From contig JAQTOC010000005.1 of NCBI GenBank assembly GCA_028713535.1, positions 1-55,339 on the forward strand: a stretch of 55,339 bases of DNA, read 5' to 3'. A model generated the notes under the pieces. That model was not told where the DNA came from. It searched no databases and was given only the letters and a program-made list of their open reading frames with translations. Both the position numbers and the translations under genes were made by a program. The DNA comes from Candidatus Nanoarchaeia archaeon (GTDB taxonomy: Archaea; Nanobdellota; Nanobdellia; SCGC-AAA011-G17; JACPNG01). Shown here in pieces: positions 9,940 through 18,739 of this stretch. Position 1 is the stretch's first letter; every line of letters begins with the position of its first letter.

Positions 9940-10696
9940 GTTTATTGGGGTTATATCTGGTAAGGGCGGTGTTGGAAAAACAACAACATCTATAAATTTA
10001 GGGACCGCTTTAACCTACTTTGGAAAAGACACAATTGTGATTGATGCAAATTTAACCACCCCAAATATTGGGGTTCATCTTGGAGTTCCAGTCCTTCCAA
10101 TAAATATCAACCATGTATTGCAGGGAAAAAATACAATAACAGAGGCAATCTATGAACATCCTACAGGTACAAAAATCATTCCTGCTTCAATATCATTGTA
10201 TGACTTGAAAAAAACAAATCCAGATTCATTAAAAAAACACATAAGGAGTCTTAGGACAGACATAGTGCTTGTGGACTGTGCAGCAGGTCTTGGCAGGGAA
10301 GCTTTATTGGCAGTTGATGCTGTTGATGAAATACTCATAGTCACAAACCCAGAGCTTCCGGCAATCACAGATGCCTTAAAAACAATAAGGTTGGCAGAGG
10401 AAATGGGAAAAAATGTTCTGGGTGTTATCCTTACAAGAACAAAAGAAAATAACCTGGATGTTTCAATAAATAATGTTCAGTCTATTCTTGAAAAACCAGT
10501 TCTGGGAGTTATTCCAGAATCCAAGTCTATAAGAGAGGCTTTAACCCTAAGGGATTCTGTGGTGTTTACTCACCCAAACTCCACTCCCGCAATTAATTAT
10601 AAAAAATTAGCATCAGGCTTGATTGGGAGAGAGTATACTGAAGAGACAAATTCAGGATTCTTTAAAGGTTTCTTGTCCTACCTTGGTTTTAAATAA
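9932..10696 (+). CDS. minD: MinD/ParA-family ATPase with amphipathic C-terminus
   Basis: Deviant Walker A GVISGKGGVGKTTTSINLG; C-terminus GFFKGFLSYLGFK. Confidence 0.9.
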   Translation: MTRFIGVISGKGGVGKTTTSINLGTALTYFGKDTIVIDANLTTPNIGVHLGVPVLPININHVLQGKNTITEAIYEHPTGTKIIPASISLYDLKKTNPDSLKKHIRSLRTDIVLVDCAAGLGREALLAVDAVDEILIVTNPELPAITDALKTIRLAEEMGKNVLGVILTRTKENNLDVSINNVQSILEKPVLGVIPESKSIREALTLRDSVVFTHPNSTPAINYKKLASGLIGREYTEETNSGFFKGFLSYLGFK

Positions 10697-10801
10697 AAAC
10701 ATTTATAAACAATCCTTTCCAACAGTTTTCTATGAAAATGAACCGAGTTGATTGTATTCATCAGCGAGAATAATTCAGATAGTTCTAAAACCTTTAATAT
10801 T

Positions 10802-10874
10802 GGTGGTCGTAGTATAATGGTTAGTATACGGGACTGTGGATCCTGTAATCCGGGTTCGATCCCCGGCGACCACC
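10802..10874 (+). tRNA. tRNA-His(GTG) with genomically encoded G-1
   Basis: G-1 + GTGGTCG/CGACCAC acceptor + C73; ACTGTGGAT anticodon loop; GGGTTCGATCC T-loop. Confidence 0.96.
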
Positions 10875-10886
10875 CTTTTGATTAAA

Positions 10887-12173
10887 ATGAAACCGCAACT
10901 AGCTAAAGGAACAAGGGACATAATGCCTGAAGAGCAGATCTTAAGGCAGAAGATAATGAGCATACTTAGAAAGAACTTTGAATTATATGGATATTCTCCT
11001 TTAGAGACTCCAATCTTGGAAAGATATGAAACACTTGCAGCCAAGTTTGGTGCTGGCCAGGAATCAGATGCATTAAAAGAAACTTTTAAATTAAAAGATC
11101 AGGGGGACAGGGACCTTGGTTTAAGGTTTGATCTTACTGTTCCATTAGCAAGGTTTATTGCTTTAAATCCTCAGGTAAGGTTTCCGTTTAAAAGATACCA
11201 GATTGGAAGGGTTTTCAGGGATGGTCCAATAAAGTTAGGAAGATACAGGGAGTTTTGGCAGTGTGACATTGATGTTATAGGTACCAAGAACCTTGTGTAT
11301 GACGCTGAGCTCCTCAAGATAGTTGATGAAATATTTAGTGAACTAAACTTTGAGATTGAGATCCAGTTGAACAGCAGGAATCTGCTTAAGGATCTGCTTG
11401 GCTATTTTGGAATTAAAAATGACCAGGACTCAGTGATAATCACATTAGATAAGATAGAAAAACTTCCAGAGCAGGAAGTTGAAAATGAGTTAAAGGAAAA
11501 AGGCATTAAAAAAGCAAAAGAGCTTATTGTTTTGTTGAGAAAAGAAAAGGATAATAAAAAAACACTTGCAAAAATAAAAAAATATGCAAAACCCGAAACT
11601 CTTAATGAAATAAATACAGTTCTTGATTATCTAACTAAGTTTAAGGTTGGCTCAGTAGTCTTGAACCCAGGGTTAGCAAGAGGGCTTTCCTATTATACTG
11701 GCCCTGTTTTTGAAGTATTTCTCAAGAACTCAGAGATAAAAAGTTCTGTTTGCGGAGGCGGGCGTTATGATAATATGATTGGCAATTTTATGGAAAGTGA
11801 ACAAGAAATACCTGCAACAGGAATCTCTTTTGGCATGGATGTAATCCTTGATGCAATAAAATCAAGAGGAGACTCTGAAATAAAAACACCTGTAACAGTT
11901 TATCTAATTCCAATAAAAAATATGAATGAATGTATCCCAATCCTGCAGAAATTAAGAGATAATAATATTAATTCAGAGATGGATTACAATGAAAAGAATA
12001 TCTCTAAAAATCTGGACTATGCAAACAAATTAAGCATACCTTATGTATTAATCTGTGGCCCCAGAGAATTAGAAGAGAATAAACTCAAGCTTAAGAATAT
12101 GATTTCTGGTGAGGAAAAACTTTTGAGTCTTAACGAAATCATTAAGTTATTGAAAAACATCAATCAGAATTAA
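10887..12173 (+). CDS. hisS: Histidyl-tRNA synthetase
   Basis: KGTRDIMPEE, RFDLTVPLARF, YQIGRVFRDGP, GLARGLSYYTGPVFEV, VCGGGRYDNMIGNF; ATG at 10887 lies outside the tRNA (ORF-track start 10836 is inside it). Confidence 0.96.
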   Translation: MKPQLAKGTRDIMPEEQILRQKIMSILRKNFELYGYSPLETPILERYETLAAKFGAGQESDALKETFKLKDQGDRDLGLRFDLTVPLARFIALNPQVRFPFKRYQIGRVFRDGPIKLGRYREFWQCDIDVIGTKNLVYDAELLKIVDEIFSELNFEIEIQLNSRNLLKDLLGYFGIKNDQDSVIITLDKIEKLPEQEVENELKEKGIKKAKELIVLLRKEKDNKKTLAKIKKYAKPETLNEINTVLDYLTKFKVGSVVLNPGLARGLSYYTGPVFEVFLKNSEIKSSVCGGGRYDNMIGNFMESEQEIPATGISFGMDVILDAIKSRGDSEIKTPVTVYLIPIKNMNECIPILQKLRDNNINSEMDYNEKNISKNLDYANKLSIPYVLICGPRELEENKLKLKNMISGEEKLLSLNEIIKLLKNINQN

Positions 12174-12924
12174 GTTTGTGATTTATGGGTTTGGTGATGT
12201 AAATTTCATTGAATGATTCTGGTTGTTGCATGTCTACTTTTTCCTGTGTGTCCAGATGTAATAAAGGAATTAATGTATAAATAATCTCTTCCTTCCTTTT
12301 TGAAGGAACCAATTCAGAAAAAGTGATAGTCTCCTTCTCCTGTAAAAATTTCATGACGTTTTCATAAACATTTTTTATTAAGGCAGTTATGTCCACCTTT
12401 CTTTCAGGAATTTCAACATGGATTCTTTCATCTTGGATTCTCTTCATGACTTTTCTGTGTCCAATCATCAATGCTTTTTGCAAAGCAGACATCAAGTCAT
12501 TTAATGTGATCTTTCTCTTTCTTGCCTGTGGAGTTTTCATGGCTAACTGTGGTATCTTAACCTTAGACCTGTCAATCCCCTGGCCAAGCTCTTCATATGC
12601 TCCTTCTTCAGGAGGATACAATAAAGCATCTAGGTTGACAAGGTCTTCTTCAACTAATTTATAGGACTTAATTCTTAATAAAAAAGATGCAGCCAACACT
12701 ATCTTTCCTGAAACAAAGAAATTAGCTTCTTGCATCGCCCTTACAACTTCAATGTATTTATTTGTTAATTTAGAAATATCAACGTTCCATGGGTCAATCT
12801 CTTCGCTTTTTATTAATTCTTGAATAATTGTCTGCCAGGTAATTTCATCATCCTTCATCAATAAATCATAAATCCTTTCATGCATGTGTTTATTAAAAAA
12901 GGCTGATTTATAAAGATTTACCAT
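12160..12924 (-). CDS. scpA: Segregation and condensation protein A (ScpA, kleisin)
   Basis: DPWNVDISKLTNKYIEVVRAMQEANFFVSGKIVLAASFLLRIKSYKL and C-terminal winged-helix-like region. Confidence 0.88.
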   Translation of the reverse strand: MVNLYKSAFFNKHMHERIYDLLMKDDEITWQTIIQELIKSEEIDPWNVDISKLTNKYIEVVRAMQEANFFVSGKIVLAASFLLRIKSYKLVEEDLVNLDALLYPPEEGAYEELGQGIDRSKVKIPQLAMKTPQARKRKITLNDLMSALQKALMIGHRKVMKRIQDERIHVEIPERKVDITALIKNVYENVMKFLQEKETITFSELVPSKRKEEIIYTLIPLLHLDTQEKVDMQQPESFNEIYITKPINHKLNSD

Positions 12925-12961
12925 AAGAAAAATTTAAAAGGTTCTTAATCTCCCCTTTATT

Positions 12962-13531
12962 ATGATAGATTTGGTTTTGGCAGATTTTGACAATCCTCAG
13001 GACTATGGCTTTTCTGGTTTTTATAAGGTTAAATCATATAATATCAAAAACCCAAAAGAAATAAACAAAATAAAAGAACATATTATTGTTGTTGAAGGGG
13101 GCTCTTTGAACTACGAAATAATCTGTAACGGCAAAGTTGATGTTCTGCTAAACCCAGAGAGTGATTCTCAAAGAGACTTCATTCATTCCAGGAACTCAGG
13201 ATTAAATCAGGCTTTATGCAAATTAATGTATAAAAAAGGAATGGCTCTAGGCCTAAGCATTTCAAATATTTTACTTTCAAAAAGTAAAGCAGAATTAATT
13301 GGCAGGATAAGGCAGAACATAATGTTATGCAGAAAATACAAGGTTCCAATCTTGATTTCAAGTTTTGCATCAAAAAAAGAACAGCTGAGGCATTACAATG
13401 ATATTAAAACCGTTGCTTTGTTTTTAGGCCTAAGTACCCAAGATTTTAAAGAATCCTCTTGTTTATTTGAGAAAATTTTAAAGGATAAAGAAGAAGTTGT
13501 TATTCCTGGTTTGAGGGTTCTAAAGAATTAA
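12962..13531 (+). CDS. rnp3: Ribonuclease P protein component 3 (Rpp30)
   Basis: RDFIHSRNSGLNQALCKLMYKKGMALGLSISNILLS, NIMLCRKYKVPILISSFA typical Rpp30 PHP-like fold motifs. Confidence 0.9.
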   Translation: MIDLVLADFDNPQDYGFSGFYKVKSYNIKNPKEINKIKEHIIVVEGGSLNYEIICNGKVDVLLNPESDSQRDFIHSRNSGLNQALCKLMYKKGMALGLSISNILLSKSKAELIGRIRQNIMLCRKYKVPILISSFASKKEQLRHYNDIKTVALFLGLSTQDFKESSCLFEKILKDKEEVVIPGLRVLKN

Positions 13532-13557
13532 CCCACTTAATTTTTGATCCTTCCTCC

Positions 13558-13653
13558 TTTTTATATAGATTCTAATACCACCCATAAATTATATATGTTG
13601 GAAACATTTAAATATAAGCATCTATAGTAAAATACTACTTAGAGGTGGTAATT
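13558..13653 (+). promoter_or_regulatory. Copy 1 of duplicated promoter/leader element
   Basis: TTTATATAGATTCTAATAC..GAAACATTTAAATATAAGCA (BRE/TATA-like) ..ATACTACTTAGAGGTGGTAATT; near-identical block upstream of next gene. Confidence 0.8.
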
Positions 13654-13682
13654 AAAGTAAAAACCTATAGGAGAGAATAAAA

Positions 13683-14438
13683 ATGAAAAAACTATTAGCT
13701 ATATTAGCTATATTTTTAGTTGGATTTTCTGGTGTAGTTCTAGCTTGGAACCAACCATCAAAAGATACAACTTTCGTTAATATTGGTAATGTTTACCAAG
13801 AAAAAGTCGCAAAATCCATGAATGGATGGAGTGATCCATACTATGGGGCAAATTTTGAAAATATCTTCAAAGATGCTAAGAAAACAGTATCCAAGGCTGG
13901 AGCAATTAATGTAGCTATTGCCTACGGACCAACTTCTTATGGCGGAGCAGATTGTACTGAAATTCAAGGCGATAGCACAATGTCTGGAACCTGTTCATTC
14001 AGGATGGTCGTAGCACCCAGTGAATGTACAGAAGAAGGAAGAGAAGCATCTGTAAATGTGCCTATCAGAAATTCAAAAGGACAGATCCAAAGAACAATAA
14101 GCATAAGACACTTAGATGGATACGCTGATGACAGCTTCAATGTTTACCTAGAAGACGGAGATAAAAGCTGGTTAATTGGAACTTATGAAGACAGTCTTAA
14201 TACAGAAACATGGGTAACAAGTAATTTTGTATTACCAATTACAACTTCAGAAAACTGTATGGATGACGGTGGAAACTACTTGATGGGAGATATTAATTGT
14301 GAAGCTAGTTACGCATACAAGTATCTATCCCTAAAAAATGCACCTAAAGCAAAGATAGTTATTGAAGCTACTGGTGACTTCTGGGGTGGATGTGGTACCT
14401 ACGGACAACTAGCAATAAGTTCAATTGCTTTAAATTAA
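13683..14438 (+). CDS. Secreted hypothetical protein (signal peptide, Cys-containing)
   Basis: N-terminal MKKLLAILAIFLVGFSGVVLA; no obvious family. Confidence 0.8.
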   Translation: MKKLLAILAIFLVGFSGVVLAWNQPSKDTTFVNIGNVYQEKVAKSMNGWSDPYYGANFENIFKDAKKTVSKAGAINVAIAYGPTSYGGADCTEIQGDSTMSGTCSFRMVVAPSECTEEGREASVNVPIRNSKGQIQRTISIRHLDGYADDSFNVYLEDGDKSWLIGTYEDSLNTETWVTSNFVLPITTSENCMDDGGNYLMGDINCEASYAYKYLSLKNAPKAKIVIEATGDFWGGCGTYGQLAISSIALN

Positions 14439-14453
14439 GCCTTAATTAGGCTT
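14437..14453 (+). terminator. Hairpin + U-tract terminator-like element
   Basis: AAGCCT-TAATT-AGGCTT followed by TTTTCTTCTTTTTT. Confidence 0.65.
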
Positions 14454-14462
14454 TTTTCTTCT

Positions 14463-14560
14463 TTTTTATATAGATTCTAATACTACTTATGAGTAATATA
14501 TCTTAGAAACATTTAAATATAAGCATATATATTAAAAGATACTATTTAGAGGTGGTAATT
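14463..14560 (+). promoter_or_regulatory. Copy 2 of duplicated promoter/leader element
   Basis: TTTTATATAGATTCTAATAC..GAAACATTTAAATATAAGCA..ATACTATTTAGAGGTGGTAATT. Confidence 0.8.
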
Positions 14561-14591
14561 GAGGTGTATAATAATACGGAGATAAACAAAA

Positions 14592-15095
14592 ATGAAAAGA
14601 ATTTTAGCTATAATGGCTGTTTTTGTACTTGCATTCGTAGGAATAGCAAGTGCTACAGTAACTCCAAATTTTGCAATTTCTAAAGACGTTATTGTAACTG
14701 GAGACTGGGTTTACAATGGTGGATGGACTCTACCAGCTGAAAAACCAATAACTGCAACATACCAAATGGAAGCAGTTAGTCAAGACGCACTAAATGTATT
14801 TTATGGTGAAACTGAAGTTTTAGGTCAACCATGGAAATATCAGTTAATGAGTGAATTGAGCATTGATGCTCCATCAACCATATCTAACCAGTTGAATGTA
14901 GTAACTGTTAATGACCCAAAAATAAGTCCAGAGATAGATCAAGATGGATTTACAACATATAACTTCGAAAATCACAACTATGGTAAATTTACCGCATCAC
15001 ATCTTGTTGTTAATGGACAAGGTTGGGCAACTATCTTTACAGGATTAACTGCACAGTCTGAGATTACACAACTTGTAGGAGTAGGAATAAACTAA
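14592..15095 (+). CDS. Secreted hypothetical protein
   Basis: Signal peptide MKRILAIMAVFVLAFVGIASA, then beta-rich sequence. Confidence 0.8.
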   Translation: MKRILAIMAVFVLAFVGIASATVTPNFAISKDVIVTGDWVYNGGWTLPAEKPITATYQMEAVSQDALNVFYGETEVLGQPWKYQLMSELSIDAPSTISNQLNVVTVNDPKISPEIDQDGFTTYNFENHNYGKFTASHLVVNGQGWATIFTGLTAQSEITQLVGVGIN

Positions 15096-15112
15096 AAGGG
15101 ATTTTCCCTTTT
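15094..15112 (+). terminator. Hairpin + U-tract terminator-like element
   Basis: AAAAGGGA/TCCCTTTT followed by TTATTTTTTTT, directly before the next ATG. Confidence 0.65.
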
Positions 15113-15126
15113 TTATTTTTTTTAAA

Positions 15127-15756
15127 ATGAAACAAATAACAATCGCATTTATGGTATTGATTTTATTTAGTGTTCCAACTCTTGCAGCAGTTGACGCAAC
15201 AGACTTAGAAATTACAAATATTGTATATGCACCAGAAGGAAATGTTGATTTTAATGCAGATATACTTGCTGGTGGCGATGTAGACGTTACAGTTAACGGA
15301 GTAAGTATGAGTGGCTTACAGAACCAGATTTCAACTATGAGTTTGACAATGGAGCAAAATCAATATGATACTATCCTGGCTGGAAGTACTGGTGGGGGAA
15401 TACTAAACACAGTAACTAACAGATTTGTTAAAGCTATGCAGTGGTTAGCAGGAGAAAGAAAAGGAATCCCTGGAGAAGCAGAAAAAGCAATTGCCTTATC
15501 TATGGATGGATATTTTGCCTCTGACCAAGATACACAATTTTTGTATGATCATATAAAAATACTCTCAATGAGGATAGAAGCGTTAGAAAATACTATGGAT
15601 GAAATACAGGAAGAGGCTTATTGCCAGGCAACTTTGGATGTTATGCATAAATATAACTTAAGAACTGCAAGTTGCGGAGACACGACATTCTATAATCATA
15701 TGAAGGACCCAATTACTGGAGAGGATTTGGTCATTTCTATTGAGACAGTAGAATAA
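15127..15756 (+). CDS. Secreted hypothetical protein
   Basis: Signal peptide MKQITIAFMVLILFSVPTLAA; helical C-terminal half. Confidence 0.8.
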   Translation: MKQITIAFMVLILFSVPTLAAVDATDLEITNIVYAPEGNVDFNADILAGGDVDVTVNGVSMSGLQNQISTMSLTMEQNQYDTILAGSTGGGILNTVTNRFVKAMQWLAGERKGIPGEAEKAIALSMDGYFASDQDTQFLYDHIKILSMRIEALENTMDEIQEEAYCQATLDVMHKYNLRTASCGDTTFYNHMKDPITGEDLVISIETVE

Positions 15757-15841
15757 TCCTTCTTTCTTTTTTAATATTTAAAAAGTCATAATAAACTAAA
15801 GTAACAATAAATTTATAAAAGAATAAATATCCTACTAACTA

Positions 15842-18310
15842 ATGGGGAAAACGGCCATAGCAGTAGTAATAATCTTATTGTTTTCTGTTTCCTTGGTTAT
15901 GGCTTTAAGTTCTAACTCTAAAATCGATGTTAGGATAAATACTTTTGAAAATATAGAAAAAGAAATAAGTTCAAAAGGTAATGCTAGGGTTATAATTACT
16001 ACAAATAATGCTAAACAAATTGGAATGGCTAGTGTTGGTTTAGGTTATAAGAAGAATAATATTAAAAAAATAGGAGAAAAAACCTATGTTTTGGATGTTG
16101 ATAATAAAAAACTTGAGGAACTTAAACAGGATAAAAATATTTATAGTTTTGAGTTAGATCAAGAAATTCATGCTTTTCTTTCTGAGTCTGTTCCTTTGGT
16201 TAGGTCTGATATAGTTAATTCTTTAGTTTACAACGAGAATATTACAGGAAAAAATGTTGGAATTTGTATCCTTGATACTGGAATAGACAAAACACATGAA
16301 GCTTTTCAGGATAGAGTTGTAAATGAAAAATGTTTTTGTAATGGTTGTTGTCAGGGTTTTGATATAAGTGATGATGCAACAGATGATAATGGACATGGAA
16401 CACATGTTGCGGGAATAGCTGCTGCTAATAGCAATATTGTCAGGGGAGTTGCACCAGAAGCGAACATAATTGCTGTTAAGATATTGGATAACAAAGGAGA
16501 CGGTGATTTATCTGATGCTATTCTGGGAATAAATTATTGTATTAAGAATAAAGATTTATTTAATATTAATATCATTAGTATGAGTTTTGGTGGAGGATCT
16601 TATCCTAATTATTGTGATGGTGATTTTCCTTCTTATAGAGATGCCATTAATCTGGCTGTTGCGAATAATATAACTGTTGTTGCTGCTTCGGGTAATAGTG
16701 CTAATTTAACTTCTATAGCTGCCCCGGCATGTATTGAAAATGTAACTTCTGTAGGAGCCATCTATGATGCAAACTTCGGTTTAGTACCTTGGGGAGTTTG
16801 TACAGATTCAGAAACTTCAGTAGATAAAATTGCTTGTTTTACAAACAGAAATAATCTTCTAGATTTACTTGCCCCAGGAACAGCAATATATTCAACTTGG
16901 TTAAGTAATAGTTATTCTACAGGTCATGGAACCTCTCAAGCAGTTCCACATGTTTCAGGTGCAATAGCTTTATTGCAACAATATAAAAAAGAAGAGTCAA
17001 ATTCAACCTTAACCCCTTTAGAAATTGAAACTATCCTAAAACAAACAGGAAAACAGATTTATGATTCCTCAACAAACCTGACTTTTTCAAGAATAGATGT
17101 TTACGAAGCCCTAGAATCCATAGATGAAAAAGCACCTTCAATTTATGATTTCAAAATCCAGGAAAATATAAAAAACAATGAAAATATAACATTTGATTTT
17201 AATGCTTCAGATATTTTCTTAAACTCAAAATATTTGGAAATTAATTCACAGATTTATCCAATAGATTATATTTTGGATACCTCCCAGTTTAGTATTTCAG
17301 ACACAGTAACCTACAGATATTATGCAAATGATACAAATAACAATACTAATTCTTCAGACTTATTTTCGTTTAAGATACAGGGTTATCCAATAATAAATAT
17401 AATCTCTCCATCAAATAATTCTTATTTGTTAAATGGAACAAATGAATTTAGCTACTATGCCACCGACGATGATTTAGCTAATTGTACTTTAAGTGTAAAC
17501 AACCAAGAATTTTTCAATCAAACTACAAATGGAACAATAATGAATCAAACAATTAATCTTCAAGAAGATGGAAGTTACACCGTTTACTGTTATGATGCTC
17601 TTTCAAATTACAATGAAGAAATAAACTTCTTTACTGTAGACCTTACGAATGAACCAGAAGTAGAAAATATTAATTTTGTTAGCTCTTTAAGTTATAATCA
17701 GCCTCAAAATATAACTGTAACCTTAAAAGATTATGATCCTATCTCAGAAGTATTCATAGATATAAATGGAAATCAAACAATGACTTATATTAATCCTTAT
17801 TATGAGTATTCATTTATCCCACCCGCTTGTGGGAATATTAACTTTATAATTTACTTTAAGGATGCTCTTAATTATCTTGGTAAATATGAAAATAGTTTTA
17901 CAGTAAGTTGTTGTGGCAACAGTGTTTGTGATAATTCAGAAACATGTTCATCCTGTTCATCAGATTGCGGAGCCTGCTCATCCAGTTCTTCCGGAGGTTC
18001 AGGAGGCGGAGGAGGCGGTGGTGGAGGGCACAGTAGTTCAAGTGTAACCACTAATTCAGTTTCATCAGCAAATGAGACTATAGTCCAAAAACAATCTTTA
18101 TCTCAAGATGAAAAGAACAATGAAACCCTGGAATCAGAAAAACAACAAGAAGAAACAAATGAAGTTTCAGGATCAACAACTGGTTTAGCTGTTAAAGCAC
18201 CACCAAAAATATTGTTTAACTGGAAGAATATTGTAGCGGGTTTAGTCTTGCTGTGTTTATTGTTTGCTGGCATCAAGGATCTTCATATTTTCCATAAAAG
18301 AAAGAAGTAA
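15842..18310 (+). CDS. Subtilisin-like serine protease (S8) with Cys-rich module, poly-Gly linker and C-terminal TM anchor
   Basis: Signal peptide; GICILDTGID (Asp), NGHGTHVAGIAA (His), GTSQAVPHVSGAIALL (Ser); CCGNSVCDNSETCSSCSSDCGAC; GGSGGGGGGGGG; C-terminal TM + HKRKK. Confidence 0.93.
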   Translation: MGKTAIAVVIILLFSVSLVMALSSNSKIDVRINTFENIEKEISSKGNARVIITTNNAKQIGMASVGLGYKKNNIKKIGEKTYVLDVDNKKLEELKQDKNIYSFELDQEIHAFLSESVPLVRSDIVNSLVYNENITGKNVGICILDTGIDKTHEAFQDRVVNEKCFCNGCCQGFDISDDATDDNGHGTHVAGIAAANSNIVRGVAPEANIIAVKILDNKGDGDLSDAILGINYCIKNKDLFNINIISMSFGGGSYPNYCDGDFPSYRDAINLAVANNITVVAASGNSANLTSIAAPACIENVTSVGAIYDANFGLVPWGVCTDSETSVDKIACFTNRNNLLDLLAPGTAIYSTWLSNSYSTGHGTSQAVPHVSGAIALLQQYKKEESNSTLTPLEIETILKQTGKQIYDSSTNLTFSRIDVYEALESIDEKAPSIYDFKIQENIKNNENITFDFNASDIFLNSKYLEINSQIYPIDYILDTSQFSISDTVTYRYYANDTNNNTNSSDLFSFKIQGYPIINIISPSNNSYLLNGTNEFSYYATDDDLANCTLSVNNQEFFNQTTNGTIMNQTINLQEDGSYTVYCYDALSNYNEEINFFTVDLTNEPEVENINFVSSLSYNQPQNITVTLKDYDPISEVFIDINGNQTMTYINPYYEYSFIPPACGNINFIIYFKDALNYLGKYENSFTVSCCGNSVCDNSETCSSCSSDCGACSSSSSGGSGGGGGGGGGHSSSSVTTNSVSSANETIVQKQSLSQDEKNNETLESEKQQEETNEVSGSTTGLAVKAPPKILFNWKNIVAGLVLLCLLFAGIKDLHIFHKRKK

Positions 18311-18715
18311 TCAATCCTCTATTTTATAAATTTCCCACCTTACTTTTTTATTTTCTATAGCATCCCTGACCTTTCTTTCAGAACTTGATAAATTTGAATT
18401 TCCAGACTTGACTTCAACAAAGATAACCTCTTCTGTGTTTCTTTCTTTGTTGCCCTTAAATACTATAAAGTCAATAGGACTCCCAATAAACCTTGCTTCA
18501 GTTGGATCATAAGGGAAGTTAGGCAAGTAAGGGGCTAACTGCTCAGAAAATTTTCCAGTCAAAACACTTCTTGATCTCTTGATTGCGTCCTCTCTAATTT
18601 CTGGAACAAGGTTTCTCTCCCAGTATTTATTTGTTATAAACTTGCCTAAAAAATAACCGACAATTATAGAAACCAAGATTATCCCTGATACAACTAAAAT
18701 AGTAATAATCTCCAT
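18311..18715 (-). CDS. Membrane-anchored predicted endonuclease related to archaeal Holliday junction resolvases
   Basis: N-terminal TM; SPIDFIVFKG...EVIFVEVKSGNSNLSSSERKVRDAIENKKVRWEIYKI nuclease-like core. Confidence 0.75.
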   Translation of the reverse strand: MEIITILVVSGIILVSIIVGYFLGKFITNKYWERNLVPEIREDAIKRSRSVLTGKFSEQLAPYLPNFPYDPTEARFIGSPIDFIVFKGNKERNTEEVIFVEVKSGNSNLSSSERKVRDAIENKKVRWEIYKIED

Positions 18716-18739
18716 AGCAATAAAAAAATAACCTTCTTA

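Noticed and set aside
10775-11044. 89-aa minus-strand ORF across tRNA-His/hisS
   Set aside because: Overlaps tRNA and hisS coding sequence in antisense; no motif
11500-11640. Possible frameshift in hisS at the Lys-rich insert (EKDNKKTLAKIKKYAKPE)
   Set aside because: Frame continues into intact class II motif 2/HisA regions; insert region is variable in HisRS
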